The position numbers were made by a program, and so were the translations under genes. From NCBI RefSeq assembly GCF_003002825.1, contig NZ_PVTE01000008.1, forward strand, positions 1-64,000: a stretch of DNA of 64,000 nt, in the 5' to 3' direction. A model generated the notes under the pieces. It was not told where the DNA came from and ran no database searches. It was given only the letters and a program-made list of their open reading frames with translations. Shown one piece after another: positions 6,999-15,753 of the stretch (within the stretch, counting starts at the first letter, position 1; every line of letters starts with the position of its first letter). The DNA is from Spirosoma oryzae (GTDB lineage Bacteria > Bacteroidota > Bacteroidia > Cytophagales > Spirosomataceae).

Positions 6999-8114
6999 AT
7001 GAAAAAATACGTTTACCACGCGCTCGCTTTCGTGCTAGCGTCGTTTTTACCTGCTAAAATTTTGGCCCAGGGTTGCGTAGCGATCCGCAGTACGGGTAAC
7101 GCCTGTATGCTGGCCCATGCCGACAGCAACCAGCATAAGCAATGGGTGCTTACTACGAGCGGACGCTATTTCAAATCGTTCCGGCATTACTCCGGAGATG
7201 TCGAAAATAAGGATCGGCTTCTGAATCACACGGAGGTAATCAACCATACCGCTGTGCTGGACATTAACCTGACCCGTATACTGAATGATCGCTGGTCGCT
7301 GATGATCGACCTTCCCATCATCTCAAATACTCGCTCGTCGTTGTATGAGCATGGTCTGATCAATGGCACAAACAACTTCAACCAGCGTCATAGCACGCAT
7401 TCGTTTGGCGTCGGTGACCTACGCATTGCCGCTTATCACTGGCTGTTCGATCCCGCCGTCAGTACGCGCGGTAATATTCAGCTTGGCCTGGGCATAAAGC
7501 TGCCAACCGGCGATTATGACTATCAGGATTACTTCTACAACGTAGGTGCGAACGGAGCCAGAGAATTACGCCCGGTGGACCAGTCGATACAGCTTGGCGA
7601 CGGTGGTACGGGCTTTACCGTTGAGGCAAACACGTACTATAATCTGACGCGCAGCTTTGGTGTTTATGCCAACCTCTACTACCTCGTCAACCCCCGCGAG
7701 CAAAACGGTGTGCGCACCTACCGGGAAACGCTGACTCCGCGTCTTGCCAATGAAGCCATCATGAGCGTTCCCGATCAGTACATGGTACGCGGAGGGGTCA
7801 GCTATGCCGTCAACAGCGTTACACGCGGACTGTCGGTCGCGCTAGGGGCCAGGCTGGAAGGGATTCCGGTTTACGATCTGATCGGCGGCAGTGGCGACTT
7901 TCGCCGACCCGGCTACGTCTGGAGTATTGAACCGAGCCTGAACTACTCCGCCGGCAAATTGGGCTTTTTCCTGACCGTACCGATAGCCTTGGTGCGCAAC
8001 CGCACGCAAAGCGTAACGGACAAAGAAAATTCAGAGCGGACGGGTACGTTCGTGCGGGGCGATGCTGCGTTCGCTGACTATTCGGTAAACGCGGGGATCT
8101 CGTTTAAACTCTAA
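6999..8114 (+). CDS. Outer-membrane beta-barrel protein (transporter-like)
   Basis: The protein has 371 residues with a clear signal peptide (KKYVYHALAFVLASFLPAKILAQ). The mature chain is a series of alternating amphipathic strands with aromatic girdle residues, such as FGVYANLYYLVNP and SLNYSAGKLGFFLTVPIAL. It ends SVNAGISFKL, a typical barrel C-terminus, and so is predicted to sit in the outer membrane. Three cysteines near the N-terminus (GCVAIRSTGNAC) and His-containing segments are of interest but do not define a ligand. It lies downstream of the membrane-anchored protein at 6001 and is followed by a strong terminator. Confidence 0.7.
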   Translation: MKKYVYHALAFVLASFLPAKILAQGCVAIRSTGNACMLAHADSNQHKQWVLTTSGRYFKSFRHYSGDVENKDRLLNHTEVINHTAVLDINLTRILNDRWSLMIDLPIISNTRSSLYEHGLINGTNNFNQRHSTHSFGVGDLRIAAYHWLFDPAVSTRGNIQLGLGIKLPTGDYDYQDYFYNVGANGARELRPVDQSIQLGDGGTGFTVEANTYYNLTRSFGVYANLYYLVNPREQNGVRTYRETLTPRLANEAIMSVPDQYMVRGGVSYAVNSVTRGLSVALGARLEGIPVYDLIGGSGDFRRPGYVWSIEPSLNYSAGKLGFFLTVPIALVRNRTQSVTDKENSERTGTFVRGDAAFADYSVNAGISFKL

Positions 8115-8131
8115 TTATCATCTCCTTGACG

Positions 8132-8176
8132 GCAGAACGTGGCTCGGCAGCAATGCAGGGCCACGTTCTGCTTTTC
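8132..8176 (+). terminator. Rho-independent terminator after the barrel gene
   Basis: Perfect 12-base arms (GCAGAACGTGGC and its complement) lie around a 16-base loop, followed by TTTTC, 17 bases after the stop at 8114. Confidence 0.85.
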
Positions 8177-8383
8177 TAATCTACCCAATCCAGGAACCTG
8201 CCATTCAGCGGCATTCTGCCCCACACGACAATTGATTTTTTACCAATCAATGCAACGAAGTGATATCGGCTTACATCTCTTTTAAACTACGCTACACAGA
8301 CACCGCCTTTTAAAGTCACGTCGTGGAACCGTCTGGTTTTTACGCACTGCTCCAGACTGATTTACCACGTTATTAACTGATTT

Positions 8384-9853
8384 ATGGGAATTCCTGCTTT
8401 CACCTGCATCATCCTGGCCTGTCAACTCGCCTTCGCACGACCCGCGTTTGCGCGTGAGAGACAACCCGATTTTCGTCAGTTGGTCGATAGCTATGCCAGG
8501 CAGCGGGGTTTCAACGGAACGGTGCTTGTTGCCCGGGGTGGTAAGGTGCTCTTTCGCGGTTCCTATGGGCAGGCGAATGCGGAATGGTCCGTTCTGAACG
8601 GCCCGGATGGACGGTATCGGATTGGCTCCCTGAGCAAACCGCTTATCGCGACGCTGGTGATGCAGCTCGTTGAGCAGGGTCGCCTGAAACTAGACGGGAC
8701 CCTCGGCGTTTATCTGCCCGACTTGTATGGCGGTACGGATGCAGCGCCCGTAACGGTAGCGCAGTTGCTCAGTCACACTTCGGGCCTGGCTGACCTGCCT
8801 GCTCGCTACGACGATGGCTGGTATCAGACGGCGGCCCGACGAAGCTACGCGCCACTCGACTTTGCCCGCGAGTGGATAAAGCCCACATTACTCGAACAAC
8901 CCGGCCTCAGGTTTCGATACAATAACAACGGTTTTTATTTACTGGGTGTCATTATTGAGCGCGTTACCGGGCAGAAACTGATCGACACCCTTCAGCAACG
9001 GTTGTTCGGCCCGGCCGGCATGACAGCAAGCGGTCTCTTTGCGGAGCGGGATGTAGTGCCAAAGCTGGCGCTTGGTTATTTACGTTCGCCCGCAGGCGTA
9101 CTCGAACATCCAGCCGCCATTAATTCCAGCGTTTCGTTCGCAGCGGCTGGCATTTACAGCACGGTCGATGACCTCTTCCGATTCGATTGTGCGCTGTACG
9201 GCTCCCGGCTCCTTCGCCCGGAAACGCGGGCGCTCATGCTTCAGGCGCACAGTGCCGACTATGGTTTTGGCTGGAACGTGGGGCAGTGGACGCTGCCCGA
9301 TGGCCGCAGCCTGCCCGTTGTCTCGCATACCGGGAGTGTGCCCGGCTATCAAAGCTACTATCTGCGTTCGGAGCCGAACCAGGACTGCGTCATCATCCTC
9401 GACAATTTCTGGCAGGGAGCCTTGGTCGTCCAGATGGGTCAGGACTTGATGGAAGTGCTCAATGGTAAGCCAATGCAGCTGGCTACCCGTAGCCTGGACG
9501 ATTTACTCACCCCTATCGCCTATCGCGAGGGTACCCAGGCCATGCTGGCGGCCTATCAGGGTCTGGGCACGCAACGACACGAATACGATTTGAGCGAGAA
9601 CGCATTTAATAGACTGGGTTACAAATTCCTCCGCGCCGGTCGCCTTGATGACGCCATTGCGGTTTTTGGCTGGGCGGTTCAGCTATTCCCTCGATCGGCC
9701 AACACACATGACAGTTTGGGCGAAGCCTATCGCAAGGCAGGCAAGCTCCCCGAAGCCGTACGCAGTTACGCTGCTGCGCTCGCTCTTGACCCTGCCAGCC
9801 TAAGTGCGAAAAAAGCCCTTGAGGAATTAAAGGCTGGTGGAACGTCAAACTAA
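8384..9853 (+). CDS. Serine hydrolase of the beta-lactamase/PBP4* (S12) family with C-terminal TPRs
   Basis: The protein has 489 residues. It has a signal peptide (about residues 1-23) and a class C beta-lactamase-like domain with SLSK at 82-85 (nucleophile Ser82, Lys85), YNN at 179-181 and HTG at 315-317, the usual S-x-x-K / Y-x-N / (K/H)-T-G triad. Residues of about 405-480 form two or more TPR-like helices (NAFNRLGYKFLRAGRLDDAI, ANTHDSLGEAYRKAGKLPEA). Family members cleave esters, D-amino peptides or beta-lactams outside the cytoplasm; the substrate here is not predictable. It has no operon partner: a strong terminator lies upstream and a gene remnant downstream. Confidence 0.85.
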   Translation: MGIPAFTCIILACQLAFARPAFARERQPDFRQLVDSYARQRGFNGTVLVARGGKVLFRGSYGQANAEWSVLNGPDGRYRIGSLSKPLIATLVMQLVEQGRLKLDGTLGVYLPDLYGGTDAAPVTVAQLLSHTSGLADLPARYDDGWYQTAARRSYAPLDFAREWIKPTLLEQPGLRFRYNNNGFYLLGVIIERVTGQKLIDTLQQRLFGPAGMTASGLFAERDVVPKLALGYLRSPAGVLEHPAAINSSVSFAAAGIYSTVDDLFRFDCALYGSRLLRPETRALMLQAHSADYGFGWNVGQWTLPDGRSLPVVSHTGSVPGYQSYYLRSEPNQDCVIILDNFWQGALVVQMGQDLMEVLNGKPMQLATRSLDDLLTPIAYREGTQAMLAAYQGLGTQRHEYDLSENAFNRLGYKFLRAGRLDDAIAVFGWAVQLFPRSANTHDSLGEAYRKAGKLPEAVRSYAAALALDPASLSAKKALEELKAGGTSN

Positions 9854-9929
9854 TGAGTTCATTACCGGAAAACGTGGCTCGTTGTAAACGCCAATGCCGC
9901 AGGCAGTGTCTTGACTAAAAACCTGGTAA

Positions 9930-10097
9930 AATCCGGACTGGATTGTCGAACTAATTTCGACCAGGATCGGCATCAGCCGGGTGCATCTACACCATAAGTT
10001 TAAGGAACTGACCAACGTAACCATGCGGGATCTGATACGCATGATCCGGCACCGTCAAAGGGTTACACGGTGTATCGCCGTTCACGGTCCGGCATAA
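9930..10097 (+). pseudogene. Remnant of an AraC-family DNA-binding domain
   Basis: In the frame from 9930 to the stop at 10095-10097 the sequence reads NPDWIVELISTRIGISRVHL then HHKFKELTNVTMRDLIRMIR. This matches the recognition-helix region of AraC-type regulators, also found at the end of hybrid two-component proteins. There is no start codon, a stop lies at 9927-9929, and the usual C-terminal helix is replaced by unrelated residues. It is therefore a decayed fragment of a former regulator gene. The rest of the 283-base gap holds nothing else I can name. Confidence 0.7.
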
Positions 10098-10136
10098 GTC
10101 GGCCCGCAACTGCTGTTGCACCACTGGTCAGTACAG

Positions 10137-10898
10137 CTACACCGAAAATAACGGCGTTTCACTGAGTCGGGACGCGACGGTCAGGCGGGTAGCGCCCATA
10201 TGCGGCCGGAAGAGATCGTGGGCAACCTGTGGCGAATTGTTTTGCGCGGATAAATGTGCCAGTATAACGTGCGACAGGTCGGGCGAGCGATGGGTTAGAA
10301 AGAGGTCGAGCGCCTGCTGATTCGACAGGTGACCATGCCCACCCCGAATGCGCTGTTTGAGGTAGTACGGATACGAACCGAACTCCAGCATCTGCTCGTC
10401 ATAATTGGCTTCGAGAAACACCGCCTGACACTGCCGGAAATGGTACACCAGCCGGTCGCAGGGGGTACCGATGTCCGTAAAAACCCCCACGTTAACCCCA
10501 TCCTGACTGATAACGAAACTCAGCGGATCGACAGCGTCGTGGTATTTGGCGAACGCCCGCACCTGCAACGCACCGACCTGAATCTGTGCGTCGTCGCACA
10601 GCGTTTGCACGGCCAGTTTCTGATCAAGTCCTGCCAGTTGCCGACCCGTTTTCGGCGTTACGTAGACGGGCAATCCGTACTTCTTGGCCAGCCGGGCTAC
10701 GCCACGAATGTGGTCGGTATGTTCGTGCGAGACAAAAATGGCCCGAATCCGGCGCGGGTCCAGGCCCAGCCGTTGCAGGCGAAACTCGGTCTGCGAACAC
10801 GACAGACCCGCATCGACCAATACGGCTTCCTCCTGATTACCGACGTAATAACAATTGGCATTACTCCCCGAATTCAGGGATGCAAAGACTAGCGACAT
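10137..10898 (-). CDS. MBL-fold metallo-hydrolase, YycJ/WalJ type
   Basis: From the ATG at 10898 the protein has 253 residues and begins MSLVFASLNSGSNANCYYV, the typical start of the YycJ/WalJ group. The metal motif SHEHTDHIRG (HxHxDH) follows, with a later Asp/His set in FTDIGT, HGHLSN and LAHLSAQNN. Family members are predicted cytoplasmic nucleases or phosphodiesterases, linked in Firmicutes to cell-wall/DNA-repair signalling. An earlier in-frame TTG at 10943 overlaps the -33 element of a convincing promoter (10912-10943), so it cannot be the start of that transcript. The 5' leader would be only a few bases. Confidence 0.85.
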   Translation of the reverse strand: MSLVFASLNSGSNANCYYVGNQEEAVLVDAGLSCSQTEFRLQRLGLDPRRIRAIFVSHEHTDHIRGVARLAKKYGLPVYVTPKTGRQLAGLDQKLAVQTLCDDAQIQVGALQVRAFAKYHDAVDPLSFVISQDGVNVGVFTDIGTPCDRLVYHFRQCQAVFLEANYDEQMLEFGSYPYYLKQRIRGGHGHLSNQQALDLFLTHRSPDLSHVILAHLSAQNNSPQVAHDLFRPHMGATRLTVASRLSETPLFSV

Positions 10899-10911
10899 AC
10901 ACAAAGTTACG

Positions 10912-10943
10912 GGCGAATGACCACAGTCCCGTATAGCTAACAA
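10912..10943 (-). promoter_or_regulatory. Bacteroidetes-type promoter for the YycJ-like gene
   Basis: On the minus strand TTG (10941-10943), 21 bases and TAACTTTG (10912-10919) match the TTG/TAnnTTTG consensus. Transcription would start near 10905, just ahead of the ATG at 10898. Confidence 0.65.
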
Positions 10944-11080
10944 CGCATACCGTCTAGCTGAGTGCCACTACCCGTTACATTTTTACGACTTCGTTCCGGT
11001 CGCGTCTTTCTCGGTGCAGACTTTAGCAAACTGATACTACCTCTCATCATTATTCTACCGATTCGGGCCGTAAAAGCACG

Positions 11081-11088
11081 TATTTTTG
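11081..11088 (+). promoter_or_regulatory. TAnnTTTG promoter element for the S9 peptidase gene
   Basis: TATTTTTG matches the -7 consensus exactly and lies about 30 bases upstream of the GTG at 11119. A TTG start at 11086 would fall inside the box and is unlikely. No clear -33 TTG was seen. Confidence 0.5.
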
Positions 11089-11118
11089 TCAATTCTTCAT
11101 CCTGATACAGTTTTGTTT

Positions 11119-13317
11119 GTGACTAACCCCTTTCGCCAAACACGATTCGTAGCCGCAGCCCTTCTGCTGACTACCCTGACAGCGCAGGCACAGATACCCG
11201 GCCGCCAACCCCATTGGACGCCCGACGGCAACACATTACTGACCGCTGAGCCCGGTATGATTTCGCGCAACGACATGCGCACGGGTCAGAAAACGCCTTT
11301 CCTGAGTGGTACGCCGTTGAAGCAGCCCGGCACCGACCGGCCGCTCCAGATTACGGATTTTGCTTTATCGGCCGATACGAACACCGTCCTGGTGTATACC
11401 AACACAGCCCGTGTGTGGCGCTACAACACGCGGGGCGACTACTACCTGCTCGACCGAAAAACCGGACAGTTGCGGCAGGTCGGCAAAGATCGTCCGGCGC
11501 AGTCGCTGATGTTCGCCAAACTGTCGCCCGATGGTAAACTCGTTGCGTACGTCAGCGAGCACAACCTCTTCGTGGAAGACGTAGCCACGGGTCGCGTCAC
11601 CCCATTGACAACCGACGGCACCAACCGGCTGATCAACGGTACCTTCGACTGGGTGTACGAAGAAGAATTCGGTTGCCGCGACGGCTTCCGGTGGAGCCCC
11701 GACAGCAAACAGATCGCCTATTGGCAGGTCGACGCCAGCAAGATTCGCGACTATCTGATGCTCAACACGACCGACTCGGTCTATTCATACGTCATTCCGG
11801 TAGAATACCCTAAAGTTGGGCAGGACCCCTCCCCGACCCGCGCCGGTATCGTGTCGGTGACGGGCGGGCCAACACGCTGGCTGGCCATTCCCGGCGACAG
11901 TCGGCAGCATTACCTGACCCGGATGGAGTGGTTTCCCAATGGCAGTTCGGTTATTCTGGAGCAGCTAAACCGCAAGCAAAACCAAAGCAAGGTGTTCGTT
12001 TGCAATCCGACGACGGGCGCAGCCAACCCGATTCATACCGAAACAAGCACAACCTGGATCGATTCGAAAGCGCGCTGGAACGACGGTGATCCCAGCGGCT
12101 GGGAGTGGCTCGACGGGGGCAAGTCGTTTTTGTGGGTATCGGAAAAAGACGGCTGGCGGCACATTTACCGCATCAGCGCCGACGGCAAGCAGGAAACGCT
12201 ACTGACGCCCGGCAACTACGACATTGCTTCGGTTGAACTGGTCGATGAGCCCGGCAAGCAGGTGTATTTCGTAGCCTCACCCGATCAGCCGCTGCAACGG
12301 TATCTGTACCGTACCCGGCTCGACGGCAAAGGCAAGGCGACCCGCGTAACCCCGATGGGCCTGGCCGGAACGCATACCTATACATTGTCTCCCGGTGGGA
12401 AGCTGGCCCTGCACGGCTTTAGCAGCTACCAGACCCCGCCCGCCCGCGAATGGATCAACCTGCCCGCGCATACGCCCGTCAACGCGCAGAGTAGCATTGC
12501 CGCCAACGCCAAACCCATCGATAAATCGAACGTTCGGTTCTTCACGCTGACCACCGACGATAACGTAACGCTGAACGGCTGGATGGCCCGCCCGGCCGAT
12601 TTCGACAGTACGAAGAAATATCCGGTTGTCTTTTATGTCTATGGCGAACCGGCGGGCAGCACCGTCGATGATGTGTTCTCGGTCGGCACCAACCGCCTGT
12701 TTGAAGGCGACATCACCAAAGCAGGCTACATCTATGTCGCGCTTGATAACCGGGGAACGCCAAACCTGAAAGGGACCGCCTGGCGCAAGTCGATCTACCG
12801 CCAGATCGGTCGGCTGAACGTCCGCGACCAGGCGATGGGTGCGCGTAAACTGCTGAGTCAGCATGCGTATCTGGACAGCAGCCGGGTGGCCGTCTGGGGC
12901 TGGAGTGGTGGCGGCTCGACAACGCTGCACCTACTGTTCCAATACCCCGACATCTACAAAACAGGTATCGCCATTGCCGCTGTGGGTAACCAGTTATTCT
13001 ACGACAACATCTATCAGGAACGGTACATGGGCTTGCCCCAGGAGAATCTGGAGGACTTTGTAGCCGGCTCGCCCATCACCTACGCCAAGAATCTGCGCGG
13101 CAACCTGCTTTACATCCACGGTACGGGCGACGACAACGTGCATTACGACAATGCCGAGGTGCTCATCAACGAGCTGGTGAAGTATAACAAGCAGTTTCAG
13201 ATCATGCCGTACCCGAACCGGTCGCATGGTATTTCGGAAGGCCCCGGTACCAATCAGCACCTGCGGACACTATACACCAACTACCTGAAACAGCACTGCC
13301 CGCCGGGCGCTCGATAG
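11119..13317 (+). CDS. S9 family peptidase, dipeptidyl peptidase IV-like
   Basis: From the GTG at 11119 the protein has 732 residues and begins with a signal peptide (MTNPFRQTRFVAAALLLTTL, TAQAQ). The N-terminal beta-propeller (about residues 30-480) includes the glutamate-bearing DWVYEEEFGCR motif that binds the substrate N-terminus in DPP-IV enzymes. The C-terminal alpha/beta hydrolase has the nucleophile in GWSGGG (Ser596), Asp in GTGDDNV (about 671) and His in RSHGI (His703). It should release Xaa-Pro-type dipeptides outside the inner membrane. It is monocistronic, with a promoter box at 11081 and a hairpin repeat after the stop. Confidence 0.9.
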   Translation: MTNPFRQTRFVAAALLLTTLTAQAQIPGRQPHWTPDGNTLLTAEPGMISRNDMRTGQKTPFLSGTPLKQPGTDRPLQITDFALSADTNTVLVYTNTARVWRYNTRGDYYLLDRKTGQLRQVGKDRPAQSLMFAKLSPDGKLVAYVSEHNLFVEDVATGRVTPLTTDGTNRLINGTFDWVYEEEFGCRDGFRWSPDSKQIAYWQVDASKIRDYLMLNTTDSVYSYVIPVEYPKVGQDPSPTRAGIVSVTGGPTRWLAIPGDSRQHYLTRMEWFPNGSSVILEQLNRKQNQSKVFVCNPTTGAANPIHTETSTTWIDSKARWNDGDPSGWEWLDGGKSFLWVSEKDGWRHIYRISADGKQETLLTPGNYDIASVELVDEPGKQVYFVASPDQPLQRYLYRTRLDGKGKATRVTPMGLAGTHTYTLSPGGKLALHGFSSYQTPPAREWINLPAHTPVNAQSSIAANAKPIDKSNVRFFTLTTDDNVTLNGWMARPADFDSTKKYPVVFYVYGEPAGSTVDDVFSVGTNRLFEGDITKAGYIYVALDNRGTPNLKGTAWRKSIYRQIGRLNVRDQAMGARKLLSQHAYLDSSRVAVWGWSGGGSTTLHLLFQYPDIYKTGIAIAAVGNQLFYDNIYQERYMGLPQENLEDFVAGSPITYAKNLRGNLLYIHGTGDDNVHYDNAEVLINELVKYNKQFQIMPYPNRSHGISEGPGTNQHLRTLYTNYLKQHCPPGAR

Positions 13318-13330
13318 CGCTGTAGTGACG

Positions 13331-13421
13331 TTTTTTTGTCATCCCGACGTAGAAGGAATCTTCGGTAACTAGTTGAAATTCTCCTTTTTCGAAGATCCCT
13401 CCTGCGTCGGGATGACAAAAA
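13331..13421. repeat. Intergenic inverted repeat
   Basis: Perfect 17-base outer arms (TTTTTGTCATCCCGACG at 13333-13349 and its complement at 13405-13421) surround a second, imperfect inner pair (GGAATCTTCG / CGAAGATCCC). It could act as a terminator for the S9 peptidase gene. Confidence 0.75.
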
Positions 13422-13502
13422 TCAGTTTAGTTTTCGCAAAGCGCCACAACAGCATCACTACTGTCTGCGACAGTCACCACCGACTAACCTACCCGTACGC
13501 GC

Positions 13503-15137
13503 ATGAAACTGGTTTTTGCCTTCATAACCGCCTGCCTGCTCAGCTTGACGCATGTTCAGGCGCAGCGATATGAGTTTACCCACGACGACACACTACGCGG
13601 TTCGATCACGCCTGAGCGTGCCTGGTGGGATTTACAATTTTACCACCTCAGCGTCCGCGTTGACCCAACGGACAGCACACTGACCGGCTCGAACGAGATT
13701 CGATACAAGGTACTGAAACCCATGCAACGCATGCAGATCGACCTGCAACGGCCGATGCGTATGGTCAGTGTCGAGCAGGATGGCAAGTCGCTTCCCTTCC
13801 GGCAGGATGGCGACGCTTACTTTGTCACGTTGACCAAGCCGCAGGAGGTTGGTCGGCAGGAGCGCCTGCTTGTGCGGTACACCGGAAAGCCCCACGTTGC
13901 CAAACTCCCCCCCTGGGATGGCGGCTTCGTCTGGTCGCGGGACAAAAAAGGCGGCTGGTTCATCGCGACGGCCAATCAGGGGCTGGGTGCCAGTTCGTGG
14001 TGGCCCTGCAAAGACCACCTCTACGACGAACCCGACTCAATGGCGATCAGCGTAACCGTACCAGAAGACCTGATGGACGTGTCGAACGGTCGGTTGCGTA
14101 ACGTTACGACCAACAACGACCACACCCGCACGTTCAACTGGTACGTACAGAACCCGATCAACAACTACGGCGTCAACCTCAACATCGCTCATTACGAGCA
14201 TTGGTCGGAAGTTTACAATGGCGAGAAAGGTCCGCTCACGGTAGATTACTACGCGTTGCCTACGCACGGTGATTCGGCCCGTCGGCAGTTCCGCGAGGTA
14301 CCACGCATGCTGAAAGCGTTCGAATACTGGTTTGGCCCTTACCCGTTTTACGAGGATGGTTATAAGCTGGTCGAAGCGCCCTACCTAGGTATGGAACACC
14401 AGAGTTCGGTAACGTATGGCAACGGTTTTCGCAATGGCTACAAAGGCCGTGACCTGTCGCAGACAGGACTAGGCCTGCTCTGGGATTTCATTATCGTTCA
14501 CGAATCAGGGCATGAGTGGTTCGCCAACAACATTACCTACCGCGACGTGGCCGACATGTGGATTCACGAGAGTTTTACGAACTACTCGGAAAGCCTGTTT
14601 ACGGAGTACTACTTCGGTAAACCCGCCGGAGCCCAGTACGTGATCGGCTGCCGCGCCCTTATTCGCAACGACCGGCCTATCATCGGCACCTACAACGTCA
14701 ACCGATCGGGGTCGGGCGATATGTATTACAAAGGGGGCAACATGCTGCATACGATCCGGCAGTTGGTAGGCGACGACGATAAGTGGCGGCAACTGCTACG
14801 GGGCATGAACAAGACGTTCTACCACCAGACGGTTACGGCCGCGCAGATCGAGAACTTCATGATTCAGCAATCGGGCCTTAATCTGAAACCCGTCTTCGAC
14901 CAGTACTTACGGACGACCAAAATTCCGGTGCTGGAATACCGACTCACGGCAACGGGCTTTCAGTATCGATGGGCCAACACAGTTCCCGGTTTCGCGATGC
15001 CCGTCCGCATATGTGCGAATGAAAACGGTCCGAACCAGTTATTGAAACCCACCGCGCAGTGGCAGACAGCGACGATGCCCAACGTCAAGTCAATCACAGC
15101 CGACGCGAACTACTACGTCCTCTGCAAGCAGTTGTAG
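13503..15137 (+). CDS. M1 family metallopeptidase
   Basis: The protein has 544 residues with a signal peptide (MKLVFAFITACLLSLTHVQAQ). It has the M1 N-terminal beta-domain, the exopeptidase motif GMEHQ (296-300, in place of GAMEN) and the zinc site HESGHEW (His333, Glu334, His337) with the distal ligand Glu356 in WIHESFTNY. It is shorter than classical M1 aminopeptidases because the C-terminal helical domain is reduced to about 100 residues. It is expected to remove N-terminal residues from peptides in the periplasm. It follows the DPP-IV-like gene in the same direction; together the two suggest extracytoplasmic peptide use. Confidence 0.9.
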   Translation: MKLVFAFITACLLSLTHVQAQRYEFTHDDTLRGSITPERAWWDLQFYHLSVRVDPTDSTLTGSNEIRYKVLKPMQRMQIDLQRPMRMVSVEQDGKSLPFRQDGDAYFVTLTKPQEVGRQERLLVRYTGKPHVAKLPPWDGGFVWSRDKKGGWFIATANQGLGASSWWPCKDHLYDEPDSMAISVTVPEDLMDVSNGRLRNVTTNNDHTRTFNWYVQNPINNYGVNLNIAHYEHWSEVYNGEKGPLTVDYYALPTHGDSARRQFREVPRMLKAFEYWFGPYPFYEDGYKLVEAPYLGMEHQSSVTYGNGFRNGYKGRDLSQTGLGLLWDFIIVHESGHEWFANNITYRDVADMWIHESFTNYSESLFTEYYFGKPAGAQYVIGCRALIRNDRPIIGTYNVNRSGSGDMYYKGGNMLHTIRQLVGDDDKWRQLLRGMNKTFYHQTVTAAQIENFMIQQSGLNLKPVFDQYLRTTKIPVLEYRLTATGFQYRWANTVPGFAMPVRICANENGPNQLLKPTAQWQTATMPNVKSITADANYYVLCKQL

Positions 15138-15143
15138 CTAGCG

Positions 15144-15294
15144 GTGTAGCCTGGACCCGCGCCGGCAATCGGTGTAGCCTGGACCTCCAGGTCCGGGTGC
15201 CCGTCAGGGCAACTGTTGATAGCGGTAGCTTTATTGGCCGCTGGCGCGCCCACCCGGACGTGGAACGGTCCGCCGACGCGGGTCCAGGCTACAC
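15144..15294. repeat. Composite intergenic repeat, copy B (inverted relative to copy A)
   Basis: The outer arms GTGTAGCCTGGACCCGCG (15144-15161) and its complement (15277-15294) are perfect. A second GTGTAGCCTGGACC start lies at 15172, followed by CTCCAGGTCCGGGTGCCCG. From 15172 on it matches the reverse complement of 4752-4857, with differences in the middle. It lies downstream of the M1 peptidase gene. Confidence 0.85.
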
Positions 15295-15356
15295 AATCGC
15301 AACACTATCGATGCACAGCGGTTATGTATTCACCAACTTATACGTACTCGATAGCC

Positions 15357-15665
15357 ATGCGCCTGCTCCTTGCTTCTGTTCTGTTCTGTGCCGCTCTATC
15401 GGCTTATGGACAACAAGCTGACTCGACAACGACCCGTCGGCAACCACCTACGAACGGAGCGCAGCCAGTACTGCCACCGGGTATTGACTCACCGTTGTCG
15501 GCCCCCGGCACGTTGATGCAGTCGACGCCGAACCCGAGCGCAGCTGCTGAACCGCTCAACAAAAACGGGCAACGTAAACGCACGGCTCCACCTTCCAGCC
15601 CCCGTTCGTTCGGTGTGTCTATTCCACTGGGCAAACCTAAACGCGATACTATCCGACTCAACTAA
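15357..15665 (+). CDS. Small secreted proline-rich hypothetical protein
   Basis: From the ATG at 15357 the protein has 102 residues. A longer frame from 15216 would begin inside the repeat and is unlikely. It has a clear signal peptide (MRLLLASVLFCAALSAYGQQ) and then a low-complexity region rich in Pro, Ser, Thr and Gln. The last third (RSFGVSIPLGKPKRDTIRLN) is basic. I do not recognise the family. It is predicted to be exported and intrinsically disordered. It stands alone between the repeat and the hairpin at 15698. Confidence 0.55.
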   Translation: MRLLLASVLFCAALSAYGQQADSTTTRRQPPTNGAQPVLPPGIDSPLSAPGTLMQSTPNPSAAAEPLNKNGQRKRTAPPSSPRSFGVSIPLGKPKRDTIRLN

Positions 15666-15697
15666 AGGCGAGTCGTCGGTAGAATAGCGCATACCCT

Positions 15698-15745
15698 GGG
15701 TTTTGACAAAGCACGACTGTTGACTGACGTGCTTTGTCAAAACCT
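15698..15745. terminator. Perfect hairpin, likely bidirectional terminator
   Basis: The 17-base arms GGTTTTGACAAAGCACG and its complement surround a 12-base loop, after the stop at 15665 and ending 9 bases before rhaM. The closeness to rhaM suggests it could also lie in that gene's leader. Confidence 0.65.
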
Positions 15746-15753
15746 ACTTTTTT

